From assembly GCA_022705365.1 (NCBI GenBank), contig JAKJEP010000192.1:1-6671 (forward strand): a stretch of DNA of 6,671 nucleotides, read 5' to 3'. The notes beneath the pieces were generated by a model. That model was not told the origin of the DNA and did not search any database. It saw nothing but the letters and a program-made list of their open reading frames with translations. The DNA is from Planctomycetota bacterium (GTDB lineage Bacteria; Planctomycetota; Phycisphaerae; Sedimentisphaerales; SM23-30). Below are positions 1-6,597 of the stretch, one piece after another. The first letter of the stretch is position 1. Each line of letters begins with the position of its first letter. The position numbers and the translations under genes are program-made.

Positions 1-1403
1 GCCGGCGGATTGGAGGCTTTGCGCGAGATGAGTCCCAACAGGAACAGGCCCAGCATGCCGCCGCCAAAGATACCGGAGAGCGTCCACCAGGCATCCAGGG
101 CGCTGGTGATATTTAGCAGTAGAAAAGCCACCCCGGTACCAAGTATCCCCCAGACGATGGTACTGCCCCATAAAATCCGCATAGATTGTTTTTCGGTGGC
201 GTCTCGATTGACGTATCGCTGATAATAATCGCGCAGGAGCAGGGTGGCGGAGGAATTCAGGCTGGTGGAGATGGTACTCATGGCGGCGGCGAAGATAGCG
301 GCGATCAGCAGCCCCGTGACTCCTTTGGGCAGTTCAGCGCCAATGAAATGCGGAAAGACCTTGTCGCCGATTTTGTCATTGGTTAGCTGGGCGGCTGTTT
401 GATTAACCCTCGTCTGGTAATTATCGGTATTATTCCGGGTTATTCCTTCCGCTGCCAGTTGCTGCACCGCTACCGCTTCTTTGACCTGGTCCAGTTTCTG
501 GGGATAGGCATGATAATAGGCGAACAGCTCGGTCCCGATGAAGAAGAACACAAAGGAAACCGGCACGTAAAGCAGGCCGCCCAGCCAGATGCTTTTGCGA
601 GCTTCCCGATCCGAGCTGGAGGCGATGTACCGCTGGATGAAACTCTGGTCGATGCCGAAATTTTGCAGATTGAGAACGATTCCATAGATCAGAACCACCC
701 AAAAAGTGGCCTGGGAAAAGGAAGGGCCAAAGCTGCCCAGGCTGAACTTATGGTATTCCATGCCGAGGGTGAAGACCTGGCTGGGGCCGTTGGGCATATC
801 CGCCAGCATGACCAGGGCGCACAGGCCGGCGCCGGCCATCAACACGAATGCCTGAAAGGCGTCCGTCCAGATCACCGCGACAATGCCTCCCACGAAGGAA
901 TAGATGGTAACGGAAATTCCCGTGACCAGGATGATGATCCGGATATCCCAGCCGAGCAGGACACTCAGAGGCAAGGCCATCAGATACATGACGGCTCCCA
1001 TGCGGGCCAGTTGCGTCAGGAGATAAAACACGCTGGCATAGATCCGTGCCCAGGGACCGAAACGGTGTTCCAGGTGGGCATAGGCGGAAATCTCGCCGGT
1101 CCGGCGGTAGTAGGGCATAAAGAACCGTACCGCGATCCAGGTGGCAATCGGCAGGGAAAGGCTAAAAACAAAGGGATTCCAATTGGCAGCATAGGCCTTG
1201 CCGGGCAGGGCCAGGAAGCTGATACTGCTTAAATACGTGGCAAAAATCGACAGCCCGCAAGCCCAGCCGGGCAGGGTACGCCCGGCGGCGGTAAAGCCTT
1301 CGGTGGAGCGGCTTTTACGGGAAAAATAAAAACCGATGGACATGGTGGCCAGAAAATACAAACCCAGAACGGCCCAGTCAATGGTGGAAAAGTTATTTTG
1401 CAT
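1..1403 (-). CDS. Sodium:solute symporter (SSS family), SiaT-like, C-terminus cut off by window edge
   Basis: Inner-membrane Na+-coupled importer of the SSS family (LeuT fold). The frame is open from ATG at 1403 to the left edge, giving 467 residues; family members have roughly 500-550, so the last helices are missing. Hydrophobic segments alternate with short loops. Family marks are GRTLPGW (41-47), FATYLSSISF (54-63, unwound TM1), WTD (179-181), GIDQSFIQRY (250-259) and AAIFAAAMSTISTSLNSS (368-385, TM8). From a remembered alignment to Proteus SiaT and vSGLT, A55, A373, S376 and T377 fit the Na2 site; D181, S379 and T380 fit the Na3 site. R134 matches the SiaT arginine that binds the sialic acid carboxylate, but SiaT T58, F78 and Q82 become Y57, P77 and S81. 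The start lies 19 bases after the aldolase stop, with AAGGG upstream. Residues about 296-350 form a polar insertion in an external loop. Substrate inferred: an acidic sugar, not necessarily sialic acid. Confidence 0.93.
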   Translation of the reverse strand, partial: MQNNFSTIDWAVLGLYFLATMSIGFYFSRKSRSTEGFTAAGRTLPGWACGLSIFATYLSSISFLALPGKAYAANWNPFVFSLSLPIATWIAVRFFMPYYRRTGEISAYAHLEHRFGPWARIYASVFYLLTQLARMGAVMYLMALPLSVLLGWDIRIIILVTGISVTIYSFVGGIVAVIWTDAFQAFVLMAGAGLCALVMLADMPNGPSQVFTLGMEYHKFSLGSFGPSFSQATFWVVLIYGIVLNLQNFGIDQSFIQRYIASSSDREARKSIWLGGLLYVPVSFVFFFIGTELFAYYHAYPQKLDQVKEAVAVQQLAAEGITRNNTDNYQTRVNQTAAQLTNDKIGDKVFPHFIGAELPKGVTGLLIAAIFAAAMSTISTSLNSSATLLLRDYYQRYVNRDATEKQSMRILWGSTIVWGILGTGVAFLLLNITSALDAWWTLSGIFGGGMLGLFLLGLISRKASNPP

Positions 1404-1422
1404 TTATCCAGTATCCCTTTTC

Positions 1423-2412
1423 TCAGAGTGGCTGTTTGTTTTTTGGGAACGCAAGATAATCTTTTTCGAACTGTTCCAGAAATTCGATGATCGCATGGCG
1501 GCTCTGGGGTAGATACGGCGATAAGGGCGGTGCGACATAATCGCCGCAAAGGCCCTGGCAGGCCAGGGCAATTTTCAGGCCTTTGATGACGCCGGTGGAA
1601 TATTGGTCGTGATGGTATAAATGCCCGGCCAGTTGGCGTACTTGATTTTGTAATTCATTACTGCGGGACTTGTCTCCCCGGCTGGCCGCCTGATACAGAT
1701 CGACATACAATTGGGGAAACAGATTGGCCCCGCCGCAAACCCCGCCGTGCGCCCCCAGGAAAACCGCCGGTTCCAGGAGTTCTTCCGGCCCAACTAAAAT
1801 AGACCAATCGGGTCTTTGCGGCAATAAGCCGATAAGTTCTTTCAAGTAATTCATATCGCCGGAACTGTCTTTTACGCCCCGAATCAAAGGGATTTCCGTC
1901 AAGGCCCGCACGGTTTCGATGCCAAATTCCACTTTGGTATTGCCGGGGATATTATACAGAAAGACAGGCAGCGAGACGCGCGAAACCACGGTTCGGGTAT
2001 ATTGCAAGAGTTCGGATTGGGTAAGCGGGTAATAATAGGGCGTGGAAAGGACCACGGCTTCCGCCCCAGCCTGTTCGGCGTAATGGGCCATACGGATCGA
2101 TTCGGCTATCGAGGTATCGGTTATGCCTATGAAAACCGGCACGCGATGATTTGCCTGGCGACAGGTATGTTCCACCAGTTCCCTGCGCAGCCGGGTGCTT
2201 AAGCTCTGCCCTTCGCCGGTGGTCCCCAAAATAAAAATGCCATATACTCCGCCGGCAATGACATGCTCGATCAGGCGTTCCAGGCCATTGATATCCAGTT
2301 CGTCCTGGGCGAGCAAGGGGGTGAGCAAAGGGACAAGAATTCCCCGGGGCCGGATATTTTCCGGGCGGGCCGCGGACGGATGGATTTCAGATGGAATGGG
2401 TTGCGGTTTCAT
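1423..2412 (-). CDS. DapA/NanA-superfamily aldolase or lyase (class I, Schiff base), substrate unknown
   Basis: Cytosolic (beta/alpha)8-barrel enzyme of 329 residues that should form a Schiff base between a lysine and a 2-keto acid, usually pyruvate. Visible marks are GTTGEG (63-68, carboxylate-binding Thr-Thr), TPYYYP (124-129), YNIPGNT (153-159, catalytic Tyr153), GVKDSSGD (179-186, Schiff-base Lys181) and GGVCGGAN (223-230). True DapA has Arg in YNxPxRT (E. coli Arg138); here that place is Asn158, so lysine biosynthesis is unlikely. TPYYYP, YNIP and KxxSGD resemble N-acetylneuraminate lyase, but NanA Asp191-Glu192 are Glu210-Glu211 and Ser208 is Gly227 by my alignment. A tail of about 20 residues precedes the usual barrel start; no other in-frame ATG exists before the barrel, and the start overlaps the regulator stop as ATGA. 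This points to translational coupling, since the nearest AGGAA is about 15 bases upstream. With a SiaT-like importer next door, it probably cleaves the imported sugar acid. Family assignment is firm, substrate is not. Confidence 0.93.
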   Translation of the reverse strand: MKPQPIPSEIHPSAARPENIRPRGILVPLLTPLLAQDELDINGLERLIEHVIAGGVYGIFILGTTGEGQSLSTRLRRELVEHTCRQANHRVPVFIGITDTSIAESIRMAHYAEQAGAEAVVLSTPYYYPLTQSELLQYTRTVVSRVSLPVFLYNIPGNTKVEFGIETVRALTEIPLIRGVKDSSGDMNYLKELIGLLPQRPDWSILVGPEELLEPAVFLGAHGGVCGGANLFPQLYVDLYQAASRGDKSRSNELQNQVRQLAGHLYHHDQYSTGVIKGLKIALACQGLCGDYVAPPLSPYLPQSRHAIIEFLEQFEKDYLAFPKNKQPL

Positions 2413-3488
2413 TGGGCTTTTTCGATATTCCTTTCCTTATGATGATTTTCCGGCCGGCGCTGCGTGGATGCGCGCAGAACCGGGATAACGGGTATGACAA
2501 TCTGGGTGGACCGCGATAATTCACCGGTTAACTGGCGGAATAAGAGCCGCATGGCTTCTTCGTGCATATTATACTGGGATTGATTGAAAGTACTCAGGGG
2601 CGGATCCAGGTAGGGGGATTCGGGGTAATCCCCGGTCCCAATCACGGCGATATCGCGCGGGATCCGTAATCCTTTTTCTTTTATGGCGTGATAGGCCCCG
2701 ATCGCCAGGGGGTCCATCACCGAATACAGGCTGTCGATCGGATTGCTTTTCGACAGCGTTTCGGACATGGCCTCGCAGGCATCTTTGGCGGTAAAACCCC
2801 GGCAGATGATTTCCACGGGCGGCTGGCCGGTCAGGATTTGTACTTGCCGGCTGAATCCCTGCACTCTCCCCTGAGTAGATTGGGTAAGCAACTCCGGTCT
2901 TAAAATAACCATTCTGCGGCTGCCGGTTCCCCAAAGGATTTCCGCCGCCTGCGCCCCGGTTGCCTCCGGCATGTCCCGAACGGAACTGTAGTTGGGAATG
3001 TCCCGGCCGATTAATACCACCGGCACCGACATCGGATGGTGCGCGAGAAAATGGTCATCCTCCGGCAGGGTGTTGGCGATAACCGCGGCGTTAAAACGGC
3101 TGCCATCCAGCAAAGCCGGCAGTTCCTGAAGGCGCCCGGCGTGGAACATATCCACAGTGGTGGTGACGGACAAGTCTTTATAAGCCGTTTCCTGATTGAC
3201 TTTCTGGACGGCGGTCAAGGCAGCACTGATCAGGGGCAAAGGGGCCTCGAAAGAAGTAATAATGGCGACGATAATCTGGTTGTGGCCGCGTTTGGAGCCT
3301 AAGTGGCGGGCGGCGAGATTGGGCAGATATCCGGTATTGCGGGCCGCCTCCTGGATACGCCGTACTGTCTCGGCTGAGATTCTTCTTTCCGCATGGCGGT
3401 TATTTAGCACCGTGGAAACCGTGGCGGTCGAGACACCGAGCTGCTGAGCCAGGTTAACAATGGTTAATGGTTTTTGCGACTTCATCAT
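2409..3488 (-). CDS. LacI/GalR-family transcriptional regulator
   Basis: DNA-binding regulator of 359 residues, normal length for LacI/GalR. The N-terminal helix-turn-helix spans about 9-30 (TIVNLAQQLGVSTATVSTVL). The hinge follows at about 51-67 (NTGYLPNLAARHLGSKR), with Leu63 in the place of the leucine that inserts into the minor groove. A periplasmic-binding-protein-like effector domain covers about 72-337, with the usual late block MDPLAIGAYHAIKEKGL (258-274), IPRDIAVIGTGDYPE (276-290) and PPLSTFNQ (296-303), and the common end LRAST (338-342). The usual Asn-Asp of the ligand-site block is Met258-Asp259. It is the first gene of the operon and overlaps the aldolase by four bases. Two ATGs (3488, 3485) stand in tandem; neither has a clear Shine-Dalgarno, and the AAACGTTT palindrome lies 8 bases before the first ATG. 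It probably represses its own operon until a sugar-acid effector binds; effector and sign of control are inferred. Confidence 0.95.
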   Translation of the reverse strand: MMKSQKPLTIVNLAQQLGVSTATVSTVLNNRHAERRISAETVRRIQEAARNTGYLPNLAARHLGSKRGHNQIIVAIITSFEAPLPLISAALTAVQKVNQETAYKDLSVTTTVDMFHAGRLQELPALLDGSRFNAAVIANTLPEDDHFLAHHPMSVPVVLIGRDIPNYSSVRDMPEATGAQAAEILWGTGSRRMVILRPELLTQSTQGRVQGFSRQVQILTGQPPVEIICRGFTAKDACEAMSETLSKSNPIDSLYSVMDPLAIGAYHAIKEKGLRIPRDIAVIGTGDYPESPYLDPPLSTFNQSQYNMHEEAMRLLFRQLTGELSRSTQIVIPVIPVLRASTQRRPENHHKERNIEKAQ

Positions 3489-3496
3489 AAAAGCTA

Positions 3497-3504
3497 AAAC
3501 GTTT
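3497..3504. promoter_or_regulatory. Candidate LacI-family operator (CG-centred palindrome)
   Basis: AAACGTTT is a perfect 8-base palindrome centred on CG, the usual core of LacI/PurR/CcpA-type operators. It lies between the inferred leftward transcription start near 3532 and the regulator ATG at 3488, so a bound repressor could block elongation or initiation. Symmetry does not extend further out, which weakens the call. The link to this regulator is inference from position and core sequence. Confidence 0.45.
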
Positions 3505-3538
3505 ATTCTATTTTATTTCCATTCATGCACTGATTGTA

Positions 3539-3567
3539 ATTATGACAAAATTTATTTCGGGTATCAA
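3539..3567 (-). promoter_or_regulatory. Leftward sigma-70-type promoter of the regulator-aldolase-symporter operon
   Basis: On the minus strand TTGATA (3567-3562) is followed by exactly 17 bases and then CATAAT (3544-3539). Each box matches the consensus at five of six places and the spacing is optimal. Transcription would start near 3532, leaving a leader of about 43 bases that contains the AAACGTTT palindrome. No other promoter is apparent in the operon, whose genes overlap or are 19 bases apart. Confidence 0.55.
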
Positions 3568-3587
3568 GAACTATTTTTAAAATAATT

Positions 3588-3610
3588 ATAATTGTATATA
3601 TCACAATTAT
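3588..3610. promoter_or_regulatory. Inverted repeat ATAATTGT-N7-ACAATTAT, possible regulator site
   Basis: Two perfect 8-base arms are separated by seven bases. The centre is about 80 bases before the inferred rightward start and about 65 bases before the leftward one, an activator-like place for either promoter. The surroundings are very AT-rich, so chance symmetry is possible. It lacks a CG centre and does not look like a classic LacI-family operator, so another protein would be expected to bind. Confidence 0.3.
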
Positions 3611-3640
3611 TTATATTTACATCCATCGGATAACAAAAGG

Positions 3641-3652
3641 ATTGTTGACAAT
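3641..3652. promoter_or_regulatory. Short dyad ATTGT-N2-ACAAT covering the rightward -35 box
   Basis: The -35 box TTGACA sits inside ATTGTTGACAAT, a dyad of two 5-base arms. It repeats the ATTGT/ACAAT half-site seen at 3588-3610, with a different spacer (2 against 7 bases). A protein bound here would compete with RNA polymerase. The arms are short and part of the symmetry follows from the -35 sequence itself, so the call is weak. Confidence 0.2.
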
Positions 3653-3673
3653 AACCAATGAATGTTATATAAA
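3645..3673 (+). promoter_or_regulatory. Rightward sigma-70-type promoter of the FG-GAP protein gene
   Basis: TTGACA (3645-3650, perfect consensus), 17 bases, then TATAAA (3668-3673, five of six). The start would be near 3680, giving a leader of about 63 bases before ATG 3743. The leader carries a good AGGAG ribosome site at 3730-3734, eight bases before the ATG. This is the strongest promoter-like sequence in the window. Confidence 0.65.
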
Positions 3674-3742
3674 ACTGGGGTGATAAATCATTGAAATAAT
3701 CCGAAATCAGAAATAATGTTTTAGCAGTCAGGAGACACAATC

Positions 3743-5719
3743 ATGAACACCGGTTTTATAAACATGGGGTTTGCGATTCGATATTTATTTTTGACACTGA
3801 TGGTTGCAAGCCCGGCCTTTGCCGAACCAGCCGCGGCAGAAAAACCAGACTGGCAGCGGGTCAAATACAATCATCCGGGCTTGGTGGTGGATTTGGGGGT
3901 GGGTTTGTGGGCCTGGCCGCAGCCGATGGATTACGACGGGGATGGGGATCATGACCTGGTCGTTTTGGGTCCGGATAGGCCTTATAATGGCATTTATTTT
4001 TTTGAAAACACGGAAGGCCAGGTGAAAATGCCGGTCTTTAAGGCTGGGGTAAGGATTTCACGCGGCATTCCGAATCTGCAGCCATCGTATGTGAATGGAC
4101 AGGTGCGGCTGTTGTCGCCCGGCACCGAATACCTGGATTTTCGAAACAACCAGTTTACCTCTTCGAAAAAACTGGGATTGCCGGCGAACGTGCATAACAA
4201 CAAGGTCCGGGCCAATCAATGGAAATATGCGGATTTCGACGGCGATGATGATCTGGATCTCGTTGTCGGAGTAGGCGACTGGACGGACTACGGATGGGAT
4301 AATGCCTTCGATAAGACCGGAACCTGGACACACGGGCCTTTGCATGGGTATGTCTATCTTTTGCGAAATCAGGGAACCGCCGATGAGCCGAAATACGCCG
4401 AGCCGGTGAAAATACCAGCCAATGGCAATCCGATCGATGTGTACGGTATGCCTTCCCCGAATCTGGCGGATTTTGACGGAGACGGCGACCTCGATATGAT
4501 CTGCGGCGAATTTGTGGATAAATTCACCTGGTTTGAAAATACCGGCACCCGCACCGAACCGCGTTATGCGGAGGGGAAATATCTAACTCATACAGGAAAA
4601 GTAATCCAGATGGATCTGTGTATGATGGTGCCGGTAGCGATGGACTGGGATCGGGACGGGGATGTGGATTTGATTGTCGGGCAGGAGGATGGCCGGGTGG
4701 CATTTATGGAACATACGGGCGAGGTGATTGATGGAATGCCCCAATGTTTGCCGCCCCGGTTTTTTCAGCAGCAGGCGGATGATTTGAAATTTGGCGCCCT
4801 GGCCACTCCGTTCAGTTTTGATTGGGATGGCGATGGCGATGAGGATCTGATTTGCGGCAATACGGCCGGGTATATCGGCTTTATAGAGAATCTGGATGGC
4901 GGCAATCCGCCCCAATGGGCCGAACCGAAATATCTGGAAGCCGATCATCAAGTCATTCGTATTATGGCCGGGCCGAATGGCTCCATCCAGGGGCCGTGTG
5001 AAGCCAAATGGGGCTATACCGTTTTGAATGTGGCCGATTGGGATCAGGATGGTTTGCCGGATCTGGTGGTGAATTCGATCTGGGGCAAGGTGGTCTGGTA
5101 TCAGAATATCGGTACGCGAACCCAGCCCAGGCTGGCGGCTGCCAGGCCCATCGAGGTGGAATGGGCGGCTGCGCCGCCGAAGCCGGCATGGAACTGGTGG
5201 GAGCCGGCGGGGAAATCTCTGGCGACCCAATGGCGGACCTCGCCGGTGGTGCTGGATTATAATCAGGATGGCTTGAACGATTTGATTATGCTGGATCATG
5301 AAGGGTACCTGGCTTTGTTTCTACGTGAAAAAAGGAATGATACGCTGGTGCTGCTGCCGGGCCGGCGAATCTTCCAGATGGCAAAGGAGATGAAAGATGC
5401 TGAGCCGGTTGGTGTGGAACCGATGCGATTAAATCCCAATATAGCGGGGGGCAGCGGCCGGAGAAAATTTTGCTTGGCGGACTGGGACCGGGATGGTAGG
5501 ATAGATATTTTAATAAACAGTAAAAATATTGATTTTTTGCGTAATGTAACGCAGAAAAATGAGGAGCCGGTGTTTTATAATATGGGCTTGATGGGCAAGC
5601 GTGTCCTGGCCGGACATACGACCTGCCCCACCGTGGTGGACTGGAACCGAGACGGCAAGCCGGATCTTTTGGCTGGTGCGGAGGATGGCCGCTTTTATTA
5701 TATGGAAAATCCCTACTGA
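3743..5719 (+). CDS. Exported FG-GAP/VCBS repeat protein with nine Asp-rich calcium-binding motifs
   Basis: Secreted or surface-attached protein of 658 residues, probably folded as a beta-propeller; its function is not known. A signal peptide is evident: hydrophobic run at about 10-22, then SPAFA with likely cleavage after Ala27. Nine DxDxDGxxD-type loops, each followed by a hydrophobic strand (DLVV, DMIC, DLIVG and so on), begin at residues 63, 164, 243, 301, 360, 432, 505, 580 and 633. Such loops bind calcium in integrin-type FG-GAP repeats. Several units continue with an N-x-G-T...EP-x-Y/F element (LRNQGTADEPKY, FENTGTRTEPRY, YQNIGTRTQPRL), marking a longer repeat. No cell-wall anchor, C-terminal sorting tag or separate catalytic domain is visible. 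ATG 3743 is chosen over the in-frame ATG at 3764 because AGGAG lies eight bases before it. It has its own promoter and is divergent from the sugar-acid operon. Glycan or protein binding outside the cell is plausible; an uncharacterised propeller lyase cannot be excluded. Confidence 0.93.
   Translation: MNTGFINMGFAIRYLFLTLMVASPAFAEPAAAEKPDWQRVKYNHPGLVVDLGVGLWAWPQPMDYDGDGDHDLVVLGPDRPYNGIYFFENTEGQVKMPVFKAGVRISRGIPNLQPSYVNGQVRLLSPGTEYLDFRNNQFTSSKKLGLPANVHNNKVRANQWKYADFDGDDDLDLVVGVGDWTDYGWDNAFDKTGTWTHGPLHGYVYLLRNQGTADEPKYAEPVKIPANGNPIDVYGMPSPNLADFDGDGDLDMICGEFVDKFTWFENTGTRTEPRYAEGKYLTHTGKVIQMDLCMMVPVAMDWDRDGDVDLIVGQEDGRVAFMEHTGEVIDGMPQCLPPRFFQQQADDLKFGALATPFSFDWDGDGDEDLICGNTAGYIGFIENLDGGNPPQWAEPKYLEADHQVIRIMAGPNGSIQGPCEAKWGYTVLNVADWDQDGLPDLVVNSIWGKVVWYQNIGTRTQPRLAAARPIEVEWAAAPPKPAWNWWEPAGKSLATQWRTSPVVLDYNQDGLNDLIMLDHEGYLALFLREKRNDTLVLLPGRRIFQMAKEMKDAEPVGVEPMRLNPNIAGGSGRRKFCLADWDRDGRIDILINSKNIDFLRNVTQKNEEPVFYNMGLMGKRVLAGHTTCPTVVDWNRDGKPDLLAGAEDGRFYYMENPY
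3929..5665 (+). repeat. Protein-level tandem repeat: nine FG-GAP/VCBS calcium loops
   Basis: Loop starts at residues 63, 164, 243, 301, 360, 432, 505, 580 and 633 are 101, 79, 58, 59, 72, 73, 75 and 53 residues apart. The first five loops are rich in Asp (DYDGDGDHD, DFDGDDDLD, DFDGDGDLD, DWDRDGDVD, DWDGDGDED). The last four are a shorter type with D/N-x-DG-xx-D (DWDQDGLPD, DYNQDGLND, DWDRDGRID, DWNRDGKPD). Repeats are diverged at DNA level, so this is an old duplication. Confidence 0.85.
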
Positions 5720-5773
5720 TTGCCCGGTTCCGTGGAATGTCAGGATACTACTGCGATTTATAAATTTTTGCAT

Positions 5774-5779
5774 AAAGGA
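5774..5779 (+). promoter_or_regulatory. Ribosome binding site AAAGGA that sets the methyltransferase start
   Basis: AAAGGA is followed after one base by ATG 5781 and after seven bases by the in-frame ATG 5787. Only the second has workable spacing, so the protein is taken to start MKQWYEE at 5787. Confidence 0.6.
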
Positions 5780-5786
5780 TATGGCT

Positions 5787-6551
5787 ATGAAACAGTGGTA
5801 TGAAGAGCTGTTTACCGATTACGCCCAAAGCTACGATAAGGAAGCATACACCCAGGGGACCCTCGGTGAATGCGATTTTATTGAGCAGGAAATCCGCGGC
5901 GACAAGACCGTGAAGATACTGGATATCGGCTGCGGCACCGGGCGGCACACCATCGAACTGACCAGACGGGGTTATACGGTGACCGGGATTGATCTGTCGG
6001 AATCACAGTTGCAGCACGCCCGCCGGAAGGCTGAGGGGCAGGGGCTGAAAATCGACTTTCAACGGCATGATGCCCGCACACCACATTTCACGAAGGCATT
6101 CGAGCTGGTGATTATGTTGTGTGAAGGCGGTTTTTCCCTGATGGAAACGGATGAGATGAATTTTCAGATCCTGCAGAACGCCGCGGCGGCCTTGAAGCCG
6201 GGCGGCAAATTCATCTTTACCACCCTGAACGGCCTGTTCCCGCTCTTCCATTCCGTCAAGGATTTCTTCGACGCCTACAAAAACGAGAGCGGCACCGCTC
6301 CCAATAATCTCACCTTCAATCTGCTCACCTTTCGCGAAAACTGCACCCTGGAGGTCACCGATGACCTGGGCAACCAGAAAACGCTGCATTGCTGCGAAAG
6401 GTACTATGTTCCGTGCGAAATCACCTGGCTGCTGAAATCATTGGGTTTTAAGACGATCGATATTTTTGGAGCTAAACTCGGTGCCTTCAGCCGTACCAAT
6501 CCCTTGACCACGGAAAATTTCGAAATGCTGGTAATCGCAGAAAAAGAATGA
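5787..6551 (+). CDS. Class I SAM-dependent methyltransferase, substrate unknown
   Basis: Cytosolic protein of 254 residues that should transfer a methyl group from S-adenosylmethionine. The Rossmann-type SAM pocket is clear: motif I LDIGCGTG (45-52), the acidic end of strand 2 in VTGIDLS (65-71, Asp69), the HDAR loop (94-97) that usually contacts the adenine, and post-I motif LKPGGKFIFTTLN (136-148). The C-terminal part, about 170-254, includes RYYVPCEITWLLKSLGFK (205-222) and ends FEMLVIAEK, as in small-molecule methyltransferases of the Methyltransf_11/25 type. It has no signal peptide or membrane segment. The gene follows the FG-GAP protein by 67 bases; no good promoter or terminator lies between, so co-transcription is possible, but nothing links the functions. 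A longer in-frame extension back to 5601 overlaps the FG-GAP gene and is not protein-like. The acceptor cannot be told from sequence. Confidence 0.93.
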   Translation: MKQWYEELFTDYAQSYDKEAYTQGTLGECDFIEQEIRGDKTVKILDIGCGTGRHTIELTRRGYTVTGIDLSESQLQHARRKAEGQGLKIDFQRHDARTPHFTKAFELVIMLCEGGFSLMETDEMNFQILQNAAAALKPGGKFIFTTLNGLFPLFHSVKDFFDAYKNESGTAPNNLTFNLLTFRENCTLEVTDDLGNQKTLHCCERYYVPCEITWLLKSLGFKTIDIFGAKLGAFSRTNPLTTENFEMLVIAEKE

Positions 6552-6565
6552 AACGAACTTTCATT
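6547..6565. terminator. Weak candidate bidirectional terminator between convergent genes
   Basis: AATGAAA-CGAAC-TTTCATT forms a 7-base-pair stem with a 5-base loop, overlapping the methyltransferase stop codon. On the plus strand it is followed by TCTTTTCGTTTT, and on the minus strand by CTTTTTCT, so it could serve both converging genes. The stem has only one G-C pair and would be unstable, hence the low confidence. Confidence 0.3.
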
Positions 6566-6597
6566 TCTTTTCGTTTTACCAAATAATTTTTTTAATT

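Noticed and set aside
399..1232. Plus-strand open frame of 277 codons rich in Gly, Gln, His and Asp
   Set aside because: It is antisense to the symporter gene, whose frame has clear family motifs throughout. The composition is typical of a reverse-strand shadow and no domain is recognisable.
1423..2412. Annotation as dihydrodipicolinate synthase DapA or as sialic acid lyase NanA
   Set aside because: The DapA-specific arginine is replaced by Asn158 and several NanA sugar contacts are changed, so only the superfamily is supported.
3593..3607. CRP/FNR-type binding site around TTGTATATATCACAA
   Set aside because: The spacing between half-sites is shorter than the TGTGA-N6-TCACA consensus, and the left half lacks the GTGA core.
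4583..5299. Minus-strand open frame of 238 codons
   Set aside because: It lies fully antisense to the FG-GAP gene. Its Ile/His/Pro-rich sequence mirrors the repeated Asp and Trp codons of the real gene.
5601..5786. Possible 62-residue N-terminal extension of the methyltransferase
   Set aside because: It overlaps the FG-GAP coding end in another frame, is not protein-like, and the AAAGGA site points to ATG 5787.
5720..5786. Terminator or promoter between the FG-GAP and methyltransferase genes
   Set aside because: Only a 4-base TTCC/GGAA pairing with too short a loop, and an isolated TATAAA, are present. Neither is convincing.
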